Origin: Gemmatimonadaceae bacterium
GTDB lineage: Bacteria; Gemmatimonadota; Gemmatimonadetes; Gemmatimonadales; Gemmatimonadaceae
Assembly: GCA_020851035.1 (NCBI GenBank)
Contig: JADZDM010000021.1
Coordinates: forward strand, 372,001 to 436,000
Length of the DNA: 64,000 nucleotides
Direction of reading: 5' to 3'
Shown here in pieces: positions 1 through 8,804 of the stretch (positions within the stretch are counted from its first letter, which is position 1; each line of letters starts with the position of its first letter). The notes beneath the pieces were generated by a model that saw nothing but the letters and a program-made list of their open reading frames with translations, searched no databases and was not told where the DNA came from. Made by a program: the position numbers and the translations under genes.

Positions 1-76
1 CGACCGCGGCACGCGTGCCCGCGCCGGCCGGCCAACCGGCCACGGCATCGGTCGTCGCGCCGACACCCAGCTGACC

Positions 77-131
77 GGTCACGGGGACCGGGACTTCATC
101 CCCGCGGTCACGGGGACGGGGATCGTGAACA
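77..131. repeat. G-rich direct repeat; copy 1 of a dispersed 23-mer
   Basis: Two near-copies of GGTCACGGGGAC[C/G]GGGA lie at 77-93 and 106-122. The 23 nt at 109-131 are identical, on the opposite strand, to 32896-32918. In both places the repeat follows a stop codon (14 nt after the stop of the gene at 145-633 here) and has the same orientation relative to that gene. A role in 3' end formation is possible but unproven. I see nothing else in the first 144 bases. Confidence 0.6.
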
Positions 132-144
132 CGCTCACCAGCGG

Positions 145-633
145 TCAGTCGCAGGATTGCCGCAGCGCGTGGAACCGGCCCACCACCCGCACCCGCGAGC
201 GGACCGTGTCCATGGCGCCCGTCACCACGGGGTGGCCCACCGTCCAGTCGATGTGGCCATCCACCGCCACGCTGTCGGCACGCGTGATGGTGGTCGTGCC
301 ACGCACGAGCGGAAAACTCGAGCCGATCCCGGAGACATTCAGGTAGCCGCGCGTGGAGAACCGCACCCGCGGCAGCGTGTAGGTGCCCACGGCCCAGCCG
401 GAGAACGGCGTCTGGATCACCAGCACACCGAGCCCGCTCGCATCACGGAAGTTGACGCCGATCGGCTGCACGCACGCCTGGCGGTCCAGGCGGATCGCGA
501 TCTCGCGACGCATGCTGTCCACCGTGATGTGCCCGCTCGCGTGCACGGATGCCGCACCCACCTGCACCGGCGCCGCGTCCTGGCAGCCGACGCAGAACAG
601 GCTACCGACGAGTGCGATCCGTCGCCACGTCAT
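145..633 (-). CDS. Small putative lipoprotein, function unknown (162 aa)
   Basis: No family recognised. The chosen ATG at 633 gives an N-terminus MTWRRIALVGSLFCVGC, a convincing lipoprotein signal with the lipidated cysteine at about residue 17. A longer reading of this frame adds 40 residues with no signal character. The mature part is beta-rich by composition and has two more cysteines, near residue 54 and at the next-to-last position, which could form a disulfide. Its ATG overlaps the stop of the upstream PagL-like gene (ATGA), so the two are translationally coupled. An envelope role linked to that enzyme is inference from context only. Confidence 0.72.
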   Translation of the reverse strand: MTWRRIALVGSLFCVGCQDAAPVQVGAASVHASGHITVDSMRREIAIRLDRQACVQPIGVNFRDASGLGVLVIQTPFSGWAVGTYTLPRVRFSTRGYLNVSGIGSSFPLVRGTTTITRADSVAVDGHIDWTVGHPVVTGAMDTVRSRVRVVGRFHALRQSCD

Positions 634-1310
634 CGCGGCAGGCGCGCTGTCCACTGGTATCCCGCGTACACGAGGTTGCCGTCCAGCCCCGGATTCGCGA
701 ATGCCGTGCCGGCGTTGGAGAGGTGGTGGTACTTGTAGCCGAGTTGCGTCCACTGGTCACGACCGGTGCGGATGCGCACGCCGCCGCCCGCCTCGAGCGT
801 GAAGTTCGTGCGACGCCCGGTCACGTCGGGGAACGCACGGGAGAAGATCAAGCCGCCGCCCGCCGAGGTGAGGAAGGCGCTCACCCGCCGCCCCGCCGGC
901 GTGGAGAGTTCGAGCCCGAACGGGGCCACGCCGAACGCATACGCCCGCCGAGGCAGGCGCGGGAGCCCTGCCTCATCGAGGTCGGCGTCGAACCGGGCGG
1001 CCTGGCGGTCGCTCACCACCACCAGCGGCAGCAGCTGGGCGATGTAGTTGATCGACACACGACCCATCCGCAGCACGGTCGTTCCCGCCTGCAGGCCCAG
1101 CATGACGTGGTCGCGCGCCGGCATCGTCCCCAGCACGCCGTTGCCCGGTGAGCTGCGTGCCGCGCCGAGGTAGGCACCGACCTGCCACGTCGCGCGCGCC
1201 GTGCTGCCGCCCACCGCCTGCGCCTCCGCTGCCGCGGTGCACACCGGCAGCACCAGCAGCAGGCTGGCGCGGACCACGGCGGCGATGTGTGCGAAGCGCA
1301 GTGTCGTCAC
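630..1310 (-). CDS. PagL-like lipid A deacylase / acyloxyacyl hydrolase family protein
   Basis: A predicted outer-membrane beta-barrel of 226 aa resembling the lipid A 3-O-deacylase family (PF09411), which removes an acyl chain from lipid A. The C-terminal YHHLSNAG segment (about residues 194-201) carries the family's His-x-Ser pair (H196, S198), and the protein ends in alternating barrel-like strands. The third catalytic residue of Pseudomonas PagL, a Glu about 12 residues after the Ser, is not obvious here (NPGLDGN instead). I chose a GTG start at 1310 because it gives a clean signal peptide; the frame is open further upstream, but that part looks like non-coding GC-rich sequence. It overlaps the downstream lipoprotein gene by 4 nt. 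Confidence 0.75.
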   Translation of the reverse strand: MTTLRFAHIAAVVRASLLLVLPVCTAAAEAQAVGGSTARATWQVGAYLGAARSSPGNGVLGTMPARDHVMLGLQAGTTVLRMGRVSINYIAQLLPLVVVSDRQAARFDADLDEAGLPRLPRRAYAFGVAPFGLELSTPAGRRVSAFLTSAGGGLIFSRAFPDVTGRRTNFTLEAGGGVRIRTGRDQWTQLGYKYHHLSNAGTAFANPGLDGNLVYAGYQWTARLPR

Positions 1311-1550
1311 GGCGGGCGCGGGCGATTCGGGGGAGGAACGGCGGCGGTGCCACGCCGCACACCGCGCGTGGACCGGTCCCCCATCACGACGGGCCGGCGC
1401 GAGGGGAGCGGGAAGAATCAGCCCGGGCGCAGCGTCAGCGTCAATGTCGCGCGTGCACGACAGTCGCCACGCCGCCATGCCACCCCGGTGCCGCCCCCGC
1501 CTGCGCAACGACCGTGCGCGCCGGGGACGTTCGGGCGTCCCACCACGCGG

Positions 1551-2630
1551 TCACTCGCCGAACAGGGCGTCGCGAAGTGCCACCCGGTAGTCGCCGGTAG
1601 CGGGATCGAAGAAGCCGAAGCCGGCCGCGAACTCCCAGTACGCCCACGTCATGCCACGCGATTCCATCGCGGTGCGGAACGCACGCGTGTATGCCACGCG
1701 TGATGCGTACGGCCCCCTGTCGTACGAGCCGAACTCGCCGATCCACACGGGGCGTCCCGACGCCTCGCGCCAGCGCTGCGCGCGGTCCAGCGGCGCCTCG
1801 AGCTGGGCCAGCTGCGGCAGGCTGCAGCAGGTCACCCCCACCTGGTCCTGCAGCCCCACCCAGCCGGCGCCCTGGTGCGTGAAGGTGAACGGCTCGTAGT
1901 TGTGGATGGTCACGAGCAGGCGCTGGTCCACCGACGGCAGCGCGAGGTTGTCGAGCTGCGAGGCGTTGTTCCACCCTACGGGACCGATCACGACGTACCG
2001 CGCGGTGTCGACGGCGCGGATCGCCGCCAGCGCCTGCGCCAGGAGCATGTTCCAGCGTGCCGCCGTCATGTCGCCATGCGGTTCGTTGTAGAGCTCGAAC
2101 AGCACCGTCACGGGACGGCTTCGATAGCGCGTGGCGAGCTGCCGCCAGATCGCGACGAACCGTGCCTCGATCACTGCCGGTGCCACCGCGAACTCGCCGG
2201 CATCGAGGGCATCGCCGTCGAGCTGCCGGTGGTGGTGCATGTCGAGAACGATGCGCAGGCCGCGCGCGAGTGCCGCATCCACCGCCCAGTCGACCCGCAG
2301 CATGAACGCCTCGTCCAGCGCATACGGCGCCGTGGCAGCCGCATGGTTGCTGAACCGCACCGGGAGCCGGATCGTGGTGGCGCCGGAGGCCTTCGCCGCG
2401 TCGAACAGCGCGTCGCTGAGGCGCACACCCCACGCCCCCTCCGACGGCCCCTCGAGGGCATTGCCGAGGTTCACCCCGCGGCCCAGCTCACGCGCAACGG
2501 TCGCGGCATCGCCATGCACGATCACCGGCGTGACCACCGGCACCGGCTGTGTCGCCGCGCCGCCGTCGCCGCAGGCGGCCAGCAGCGGCAGCAGCAACGG
2601 CAACAGGATCGACACGGGGCGGCGGCTCAT
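1551..2630 (-). CDS. Glycoside hydrolase family 5 (endoglucanase-like) lipoprotein
   Basis: A secreted GH5-type beta-glycanase of 359 aa. The N-terminus (MSRRPVSILLPLLLPLLAAC) is a lipoprotein signal, so the enzyme should be membrane-anchored. GH5 landmarks appear in order: GVNLGNALEG near the start of the barrel, TIRLPVRFS, DMHHH, the acid/base Glu in LYNEPHG and the nucleophile Glu in WIGEFGSYD, then WAYWEF near the end. Both catalytic Glu are present, so it is probably active on beta-glucan or mannan; the subfamily cannot be told by eye. The start at 2630 is preferred over an upstream in-frame Met because the lipoprotein signal begins there. Confidence 0.88.
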   Translation of the reverse strand: MSRRPVSILLPLLLPLLAACGDGGAATQPVPVVTPVIVHGDAATVARELGRGVNLGNALEGPSEGAWGVRLSDALFDAAKASGATTIRLPVRFSNHAAATAPYALDEAFMLRVDWAVDAALARGLRIVLDMHHHRQLDGDALDAGEFAVAPAVIEARFVAIWRQLATRYRSRPVTVLFELYNEPHGDMTAARWNMLLAQALAAIRAVDTARYVVIGPVGWNNASQLDNLALPSVDQRLLVTIHNYEPFTFTHQGAGWVGLQDQVGVTCCSLPQLAQLEAPLDRAQRWREASGRPVWIGEFGSYDRGPYASRVAYTRAFRTAMESRGMTWAYWEFAAGFGFFDPATGDYRVALRDALFGE

Positions 2631-2682
2631 CACGGGAGACGGACCGTCGCCCGCCAGGTCACCATTGCATCCCCGCGGCGGG

Positions 2683-3051
2683 TCAATCCACCTCGGCGTT
2701 TTCGGCAATCCGCGCCCGCACCAGCTTCTTCACGAGCGCCGCCGGGAGCGGCGCGTCCGGCGTGAAGCGGATCGTGCCGGTGCTCGTGTCGAACGCCGCC
2801 AGCTCGGCCGCGAAGCGCGCCACCAGCGTCGAGCTCATGGTGTAGAACGCGCAGTGCTTCTTCGTCGCACCGAAGCCGACCAGCATGCCATCCTGCCGGA
2901 ACGCGGGGATGGCATAGCTGATCGTCTCCTCGGCCGACGGCGCGGCCGCGCGGATCTGCCGGCGCAGCGCCGTGAGCGCGGCAGCCTGCGCGGCGGGCAG
3001 GCGCGCGAGATACTCGTCGATGGTGGCGGGCTTCGAGGCAGTGGAGCGCAT
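2683..3051 (-). CDS. DUF1801 domain protein (YdhG-like)
   Basis: A 122-aa cytoplasmic protein matching the DUF1801/YdhG fold throughout: IDEYLARLPAAQ at the N-terminus, ETISYAIPAFR in the centre and FYTMSS followed by the C-terminal LVKKLVRARIAEN helix. Some members of the family, such as Bacillus Fra, are iron chaperones, but the biochemical role of most is unknown. It sits 52 nt upstream of the GH5 gene on the same strand, which alone does not link their functions. Confidence 0.82.
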   Translation of the reverse strand: MRSTASKPATIDEYLARLPAAQAAALTALRRQIRAAAPSAEETISYAIPAFRQDGMLVGFGATKKHCAFYTMSSTLVARFAAELAAFDTSTGTIRFTPDAPLPAALVKKLVRARIAENAEVD

Positions 3052-3078
3052 GGGGTCGCGTGCTGCTGCCGGCGATGC

Positions 3079-3957
3079 TCAGCGTGTGCCCAGCTTCTTC
3101 CGCGCCCACGGACGCGCGAAGGCCGCTGGCGGGTTGTGGCCGGTGGAGAGGTCATACGCCTTCTGCACCAGCGGCGCGGCAGCCGCCGCGTCACCCTTCT
3201 TCTCGTACGTCATCGCCAGCAGCGCATGCAGGAACGGGTCGTTCGTGTTGCCCGGCATCGCCAGCGCGCGCGACAGTTCCGCCTCGGCGGTGGCGAGGTC
3301 GTTGGTGTACAGCGCGACGTAGCCGACGAGGTACGGGTAGAACCGCGCCTGCTGCGATGCCATGGCGGTGTCTGCGTCCAGCAGCGACTTCGCCACCTCC
3401 ACCTGCTGCTTCGCCTCGGCGGCCCGGCCGCGCCGTGCCGCGATGCGCGCCCGCGCATGCGCCAGCCTGAATTCCCACAGCGACACCGGGTGCGTGCGCG
3501 GGGTGGGTTCGCGCAGGCCCAGCTCCGTCCCGCGACGATACATGCGCTCGGCGGTGTCGATGTCGCCCGCATCGATGCAGACCCGCGCCGCCTCGTTGGC
3601 CATCTCCCCCTGCTGGTAGAACGCGTTCTGCGGCTCGGCAGCCTCGCGCGTCTTCCAGTAGGCGATGACCAGCTCCTCGTAGCGCACCGCCTCCCGGCAC
3701 TGGCCCTCGAACGCGTGCGACAGCGCCATGCGACGCTGCGCGGCCGCCTTCGCGGCGGGATCCGGGGCCCCGTCGATCAGTCGCTGGAAGATCACGCGCG
3801 CCGCGATGTGCTGGCCATCGGTGTCGAGACGCGACGCCATGCGCAGGCTGTCCGCGCGCGGCGACGCGGGCGGCGCTCCCTGCGCATGCGTCGAGATCGG
3901 GGCGGTCGCGAGGGCGAGGGCGCCACCGAGGAGCAATCGGGCAACGTGGACAGTCAT
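3079..3957 (-). CDS. Secreted tetratricopeptide-repeat protein
   Basis: A 292-aa protein with an N-terminal signal peptide (MTVHVARLLLGGALALATAPISTHAQG) followed by an all-helical, Ala-rich region. Several TPR-like helix pairs are visible (for example the stretches around AERMYRRGTELGLRE, ATAEAELSRALAM and ALLAMTYEKKGD). It is probably a periplasmic or outer-membrane scaffold protein; no enzymatic domain is visible. The start at 3957 was chosen because the signal peptide begins there. It lies 27 nt upstream of the DUF1801 gene and could be cotranscribed with it. Confidence 0.75.
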   Translation of the reverse strand: MTVHVARLLLGGALALATAPISTHAQGAPPASPRADSLRMASRLDTDGQHIAARVIFQRLIDGAPDPAAKAAAQRRMALSHAFEGQCREAVRYEELVIAYWKTREAAEPQNAFYQQGEMANEAARVCIDAGDIDTAERMYRRGTELGLREPTPRTHPVSLWEFRLAHARARIAARRGRAAEAKQQVEVAKSLLDADTAMASQQARFYPYLVGYVALYTNDLATAEAELSRALAMPGNTNDPFLHALLAMTYEKKGDAAAAAPLVQKAYDLSTGHNPPAAFARPWARKKLGTR

Positions 3958-4141
3958 CGGAGTCGAGCTGTGTGGTGACCTGTGCGGCACGGGAACCGGC
4001 CGCCGGACGGGAGAATGACCGGGCAGTGTGCGCGCCACGGCTCCTGTACGATGCCCTCCCGGACCGGTGCGAACCAGTGGGCCCCGCGACGCACGCCACG
4101 TCCGATCCCGCGCGCCGGCGTGCGCCGGCCGCAGGGCCTCC

Positions 4142-4816
4142 TCAGTTCCCCGTGAACAGCTCCGGGAGACGCCGCTTGAGGAGCTCCAGCTTCGGCAGGT
4201 CGTTCAGCACGATGTACGGCTGGTCGGGATGCTGCGCCAGGTAGTCCTGGTGGTACGCCTCGGCCGCGAAGAAGCCGTGCAACGGCTCCAGCGACGTCAC
4301 GATCGGTTGCCGGAAGACCCGGGCCTTGCCCAGCTCCGCGATGTACGCCACCGCGGCGGTCCGCTGCGCGTCGTTGGCGAAGAAGATCGCGGAGCGGTAG
4401 TGCGACCCGACATCCGGCCCCTGCCGGTTCAGCTGGGTGGGGTCGTGGGCGATGGTGAAGAAGACCTTCAGCAGCGTGCCGTAGGAGACCACCGCCGGAT
4501 CGTACGTGACCTCCACCGCCTCCGCATGCCCGGTGGTCCCGGTGCCGACCTCCTCGTACATCGCCGTCTGGCGGGTGCCGCCGGCATACCCGGACACGAC
4601 GCCGGTCACCCCCTTCACGTGCCGAAAGACGGCATCAACGCCCCAGAAGCACCCACCTGCGAACACCGCCGTCTGGGTCCCGATCGCGATCGACGGGGCA
4701 TCACTCATCGGCTCCGGCACCGTGGCATCCGCGCTGCTCGCCGCCGCCGCGCTGCCGCACCCGAGCAGGACGGCCATCGGTGCGGCGGCAAGGAGGCGGA
4801 GGAGCGGTGGCAGCAT
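4142..4816 (-). CDS. msrA: Peptide methionine-S-sulfoxide reductase MsrA, lipoprotein form
   Basis: MsrA reduces methionine-S-sulfoxide in oxidised proteins. The GCFWG motif at residues 55-59, with catalytic Cys56, opens a full MsrA domain that continues through GYAGG, GHAEAVEVTYDP, FFTIAHDPTQLNRQGPD and YRSAIFF to the C-terminal YIVLNDLPKLE. The first 20 residues (ending VLLGC) form a lipoprotein signal, so the enzyme should repair envelope proteins; the usual MsrA is cytoplasmic. No MsrB domain is fused or adjacent. The 242 nt between this gene and the serpin hold nothing I can identify. Confidence 0.95.
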   Translation of the reverse strand: MLPPLLRLLAAAPMAVLLGCGSAAAASSADATVPEPMSDAPSIAIGTQTAVFAGGCFWGVDAVFRHVKGVTGVVSGYAGGTRQTAMYEEVGTGTTGHAEAVEVTYDPAVVSYGTLLKVFFTIAHDPTQLNRQGPDVGSHYRSAIFFANDAQRTAAVAYIAELGKARVFRQPIVTSLEPLHGFFAAEAYHQDYLAQHPDQPYIVLNDLPKLELLKRRLPELFTGN

Positions 4817-5058
4817 GGTCGTGGAGGCGTCGGTGAGGCCGGCACAGGCTCAGGGGGTGCACGGCGCCGTCACCGTGGCCTGTCTCCGGGCGCGGGCTCC
4901 CGCACCCGGCACCGGGCGCCTCACAGGGCGCAGATTGGCACGATCCCCTGCAGCGCTCGCAGCATACACCGCGCGCACAGGCGCCCGCAATGACGCGACC
5001 GCCGGAGCACGCGCCGGGCGGCGGCCCGACGGCGCGGCGACCGCCCGGCCGGCCGCCG

Positions 5059-6324
5059 TCAGGCGGCGACGGGCTTCACGACCTTGCCGAGGAAGAGCAC
5101 CGTGCCGGTCAGGCGGTCACGGATCGCGAAGAGGAACGGCCTGTCGATCACCAGCGCCGGGATCGGCCCGGCCGAGGTGGTCCGGATCGTGATCGCGGTC
5201 ACGGCCGCCGCCTCGGTGCCTTCCTCGTTCACGTCCACGAACACCTTCTGCAGCACGCTCGACACGAACCGCTCGGTGCTCGGGTCGCGGAACATCGGGT
5301 TCAGGTCGGCGGTCGCGAACGGGCGCGGCATGCCGATGTCGGAGAGCGCACGCTGCAGTTGACGGGTGACCTCGAGCCGGAACTTCGGGAGCTCGACCAG
5401 CATCGTGGTGCTCGCCGCGGGCAGCCCGGCGACGGTCGCCTGCCAGCCGGCCGGCGTGAGCGTGTCCACCAGTGCCTCGATCCGGCCGAGCGGCGGCATG
5501 ACGATGGTCATCACGAATGCATCGCCCCCGTAGGGCAGCTCGCCGACGACGGTCCCGTCCCCGAGCAGCGTGGCCCGTGCCAGTCCGGCGGGCGCACTCA
5601 TCATCTGCACCGGGACCGACGCGCCGATCCCGGTCGCAAACGGTGCGCTGCGTGTGGCGGACGGCGCGAACTGCGCACGCCACTTTCCCTTGAAGTAGGT
5701 GGCGTTGACGAGGATCGCGATGTCGAGGCGATCGAACCCGTCGACGATCGTGCGGATCCGGGCATTCGTCGCGGCCGAGACCCAGGCGTTGATCCGCGTG
5801 ACCGTCGCCGGATCCACCAGGGACGCGGTGTCGACCGTCGCCCCGAAGGTCTCCGCCACGCGCTGCGAGAACGTGGTGGACGGCGGCGACCCACGATCGA
5901 ACCAGGCCGCGTTCGCGAACGTCATCGTCACCGACGGGTCGAGCGTGCCGAGCAGCGGGATCAGCGCCTTGTAGGCGGCATTCACCTCGCCCAGCCCGGT
6001 GCTCCCGAATCCGAGCGTGCTGCGCACCTGCGCCAGGGTCTCCCCTTCAGCGCCATTGAGCAGCATCCCCAGCGCGAGGGATGCGGAGACGGGCGAGAGC
6101 ACGAGGTTCTGGTCGCGCGCGGTCTGCGCATTGACGCTGCGGAAGAGCGTGAGCCCGAACGACGTGGTGGCCGTGGCTGCCACCTGCTCGGCACCCGAGA
6201 GCGCACGCGGGAGGGTGGTGATCAGGGGTGGCACGGGATTGGGTTCCGTGCTCCCGCTGCACGCCGCGACGAGGATCGCGCCGGCTGCCCACACCATCCG
6301 CCCACACCGCTGCACGTCCCGCAT
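5059..6324 (-). CDS. Serpin-family protease inhibitor, lipoprotein
   Basis: A bacterial serpin of 421 aa, the usual size for the fold plus a signal. Serpin segments run throughout: NLVLSPVSASLALGMLLNGA, TFANAAWFD, ILVNATYFKGKW, MTIVMPP, VELPKF, VFVDVNEEGTEAAAVTA and RPFLFAIRD with TVLFLGKV at the end. The hinge EEGTEAAAVTA before the reactive-centre loop has the small residues typical of inhibitory serpins, so it probably traps a serine or cysteine protease. VAACSGS after a hydrophobic stretch marks a lipoprotein. The ATG at 6324 is chosen over two upstream in-frame ATGs because GGGGGAG lies just before it. The target protease is unknown. Confidence 0.93.
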   Translation of the reverse strand: MRDVQRCGRMVWAAGAILVAACSGSTEPNPVPPLITTLPRALSGAEQVAATATTSFGLTLFRSVNAQTARDQNLVLSPVSASLALGMLLNGAEGETLAQVRSTLGFGSTGLGEVNAAYKALIPLLGTLDPSVTMTFANAAWFDRGSPPSTTFSQRVAETFGATVDTASLVDPATVTRINAWVSAATNARIRTIVDGFDRLDIAILVNATYFKGKWRAQFAPSATRSAPFATGIGASVPVQMMSAPAGLARATLLGDGTVVGELPYGGDAFVMTIVMPPLGRIEALVDTLTPAGWQATVAGLPAASTTMLVELPKFRLEVTRQLQRALSDIGMPRPFATADLNPMFRDPSTERFVSSVLQKVFVDVNEEGTEAAAVTAITIRTTSAGPIPALVIDRPFLFAIRDRLTGTVLFLGKVVKPVAA

Positions 6325-6443
6325 GACTCCCCCCGTTGCCGGTGCCATGATGCGCGACACTGCGCATCCGGCGTGGGTACTGCGGCGCCCCGGGGGGGGT
6401 CACACGCCGCGGCGCGTGCGGAGCGCCGCGGCAACCGCCTCCG

Positions 6444-7217
6444 CTACCAGCGTCGCGACACGCCCACGCCGAGCTGGAAGCTGGACGGTGTGCCGGAGAT
6501 GGCGCGGGCCACCCAGGTGTCGAGCTGGAGGTGGGCGGCGGGAACGAACGTCAGCCCGGTGTTGAGGTACTGCGAGTCCGGGCCGTTCCGGCGCGTGCCG
6601 CTGTACTCGACGTACGTGTTCAGCGTGCCGGTCAGGGCGCGCGACAGGCTCGCACCGCCGCCGAACTCGCGCGTGCGCGCCCCGTCGCCGGCCACGCGGC
6701 TCGCCACGCCGGTGTTGGTGACGAGCGCGAGCTTCGCGGGGAGCTGCCAGCCAAGCGACGCCGTGAGTTGCGGCTCGACGCCGGAGCGCCCGAAGGCACC
6801 GCCGGTCGGGATGTTCGAGCTTGCGATCATGGAGACGGCCGGCAGCAGCGACACACCCGCCGGCGCCGACCGGAGGCGCACCTTGGTGCCGATCGAGGCA
6901 TCCTCGAAGCCGTGCGTCACGGTGCCGCCGGCACGATCGAAGTCGAGCGAGCTGAAGCCGACGCGCAGTTCGGCGCGCGAGCTGAGTCCGATCCGGAGCA
7001 GCGACTCACCGATCGCGAGATGCTGGAACCCGGGTTGGCGCTGCAGCGACGTGCCGGCTTCCAGTTCGCTGAAGCCGCGCGGCATCACGGACGGGCCGGT
7101 GGTGAACCCCGGTCGGTCGGGAGCCAGGGTGCCGGGCGAGGCGGGCAGGTCGCGCGTGGAATCGGTGACCTGCTGGGACTGGAGCGTGGCGGCGAGCAGC
7201 GCGGCGGCGATGAGCAT
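6444..7217 (-). CDS. Outer-membrane channel-like protein (phenol MetA-pathway/PF13557 type)
   Basis: A 257-aa protein with a short signal peptide (MLIAAALLAATLQSQQ) and a predicted beta-barrel made of alternating strands ending in an aromatic residue (GVGVSRRW), typical for outer-membrane insertion. The segment DRPGFTTGPSVMPRG followed by GFSELEAGTS is characteristic of the 'MetA-pathway of phenol degradation' putative transporter family. Substrate unknown. It is encoded upstream of the serpin on the same strand with a gap of about 120 nt. The start was set at the signal peptide at 7217. Confidence 0.75.
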   Translation of the reverse strand: MLIAAALLAATLQSQQVTDSTRDLPASPGTLAPDRPGFTTGPSVMPRGFSELEAGTSLQRQPGFQHLAIGESLLRIGLSSRAELRVGFSSLDFDRAGGTVTHGFEDASIGTKVRLRSAPAGVSLLPAVSMIASSNIPTGGAFGRSGVEPQLTASLGWQLPAKLALVTNTGVASRVAGDGARTREFGGGASLSRALTGTLNTYVEYSGTRRNGPDSQYLNTGLTFVPAAHLQLDTWVARAISGTPSSFQLGVGVSRRW

Positions 7218-7391
7218 GGGAGTCGGGCGACAGGGGAGAAGCCCGCACGTCGGCGCCGCGGTGCGCCTGGCAGGACTCCCTGCCAGTCTCGACCCTAGCG
7301 GGCTCATCCTTTACACTCGAGCCGCTCGTGTCGCTCGCCCACCCGGTCGCGCCGTCTGTTTCCGGACGCGCGCCGGGGTGCATGCCACTCC

Positions 7392-8453
7392 TCAGACGAT
7401 CAGCGACCGATCGAGTGACGCGAGGCTCGGCGCCCCGGCCAGCGCCATCGAGAGCGCGAGATCGTCCCGGATCAGCGACAGCACCCGCCGCACGCCGCGC
7501 TCGCCATCCACGCCGAGCGCCCAGAGGTACGGCCGGCCGAGCAGCACGGCCCGCGCACCGAGGGCAATCGCCTTGAGCACGTCGGTGCCGCGGCGGATGC
7601 CCCCATCGACGTAGACCTCCGCCTCGCCGCGGACGGCATCCACGATCGGCGCGAGCGCGTCACACGAGGCGATGACGGTGTCGAGCTGCCGCCCGCCGTG
7701 GTTCGAGACGGCGATGGCCCTGGCGCCGTGCTCGAGGCAGCGCCGCGCGTCGGCTGGGGCGAGCACGCCCTTCACCACCACCGGCAGGGATGTGATGCTG
7801 CAGAGCCAGCGCAACGCCTCCCAGCTCAGCGACGGGTCGAACTGGTCGTTGATGTACTTGAGGAGGGCCGAGCCGGACTCGGTGTCCTCGATGGCCGCGT
7901 CGAAGTTCGCGGCACGGATGTGTGCGGGCACGCGAAAGCCGTTGCGGTGGTCGCGCTCGCGGTTGCCGGGGCGCTGCACGTCCACCGTCACGCAGAGCGC
8001 CGCGTATCCCGCCCGCTCCGCGCGCTGCACGAGCGCACGCGTGACCTCACGATCCCGGTACACGTAGAGCTGGAACCAGCGCGGTGCCGGCGCCGCCTGC
8101 GCCACCGCCTCGAGGGAGTACGAGCTGAGCGTGCTGAGCACCTGTGCGATCCCCTCGGCGGACACCGCCCGGGCCACCGCCAGTTCCCCGTCGTCGTGCG
8201 CGAGGGCGTTCAGTGCACAGGGTGCCGTGATCACCGGCATCGTGATGGGCTGTCCGAGCACGGTGGTGTGCAGGTCGCAGGCCGACACGTCCACCAGCAC
8301 GCGTGGCAGCAGCCGCACGCGCTGCCACGCCGCCTCGTTCTCACGTACCGTGATCTCGTCGCCGGCGCCGCCGGCGTAGTAGTCGTACACCGGCTGCGGC
8401 AGCACCTCGCGCGCACGGTCCTCGAAGTCACGCATGTTCAGCAACGGGGTCAT
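7392..8453 (-). CDS. FMN-dependent alpha-hydroxy-acid oxidase/dehydrogenase (LldD/glycolate oxidase family)
   Basis: A 353-aa TIM-barrel flavoenzyme that oxidises an L-2-hydroxy acid such as lactate or glycolate. Family landmarks are all present: VYDYYAGGAGDE with its active-site Tyr, QLYVYRDR, VTVDVQRPGNRERD, the FMN-binding Lys in VVVKGVL, the catalytic His and substrate-binding Arg in SNHGGRQLD, and VYVDGGIRRGTDVLKAIALGA with LLGRP for phosphate binding. The ATG at 8453 has GAGGTGAGG just upstream. Lactate, glycolate and mandelate dehydrogenases cannot be separated by eye. A purine-rich SD and a stand-alone setting suggest its own promoter. Confidence 0.92.
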   Translation of the reverse strand: MTPLLNMRDFEDRAREVLPQPVYDYYAGGAGDEITVRENEAAWQRVRLLPRVLVDVSACDLHTTVLGQPITMPVITAPCALNALAHDDGELAVARAVSAEGIAQVLSTLSSYSLEAVAQAAPAPRWFQLYVYRDREVTRALVQRAERAGYAALCVTVDVQRPGNRERDHRNGFRVPAHIRAANFDAAIEDTESGSALLKYINDQFDPSLSWEALRWLCSITSLPVVVKGVLAPADARRCLEHGARAIAVSNHGGRQLDTVIASCDALAPIVDAVRGEAEVYVDGGIRRGTDVLKAIALGARAVLLGRPYLWALGVDGERGVRRVLSLIRDDLALSMALAGAPSLASLDRSLIV

Positions 8454-8602
8454 GCCCTCACCTCTGCGCCGCGGGTCCATGCCGCGGGCGATGACGCCGC
8501 GCAGCAGTCAATGCATAACGTCGTGGCCGGGGTGCGCCAGTGCGGGGTGTGCCCATGCGAAACGTGCGTGCCGCGAATGTACGGTTCGGGGGGGGAAGAT
8601 CG

Positions 8603-8761
8603 CTGGTTCCCACGGAGCCACGGAGACCACGGAGTGCACGGAGAAGAACTTGGGGGAACTGCGCGCGCGACTCGAGGGCCGCGTCGACGCACGCAGTTCC
8701 CCTACAAGGCAGTTGTCGTTCTCCGTGCACTCCGTGGGCTCCGTGGCTCCGTGGGAACCAG
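8603..8761. repeat. Long imperfect inverted repeat, 'CCACGGAG' type (copy A)
   Basis: Left arm 8603-8625 and right arm 8739-8761 are perfectly complementary over 23 bp. They continue inward with about 19 more pairs after a single mismatch. The arms are built from iterations of CCACGGAG. Inside is a second perfect 11-bp stem, GGGGAACTGCG (8653-8663) with CGCAGTTCCCC (8692-8702), around a 28-nt loop. The element lies between the end of the ABC exporter operon and the oxidase gene. Related elements are at 52204-52357 and 61052-61237. It could act as a terminator, an RNA or a mobile palindrome. Confidence 0.85.
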
Positions 8762-8804
8762 GATTGCCCGAGCCACACCGCCCCCGCGCGACCCGCACGA
8801 GTCT

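Noticed and set aside
2131-3978. Plus-strand open frame of 615 codons
   Set aside because: Antisense to GH5, DUF1801 and TPR genes, each of which has clear family motifs; the plus frame has none.
4990-7614. Plus-strand open frame of 874 codons
   Set aside because: Antisense to the serpin and channel-like genes; no domain features and Arg-rich composition.
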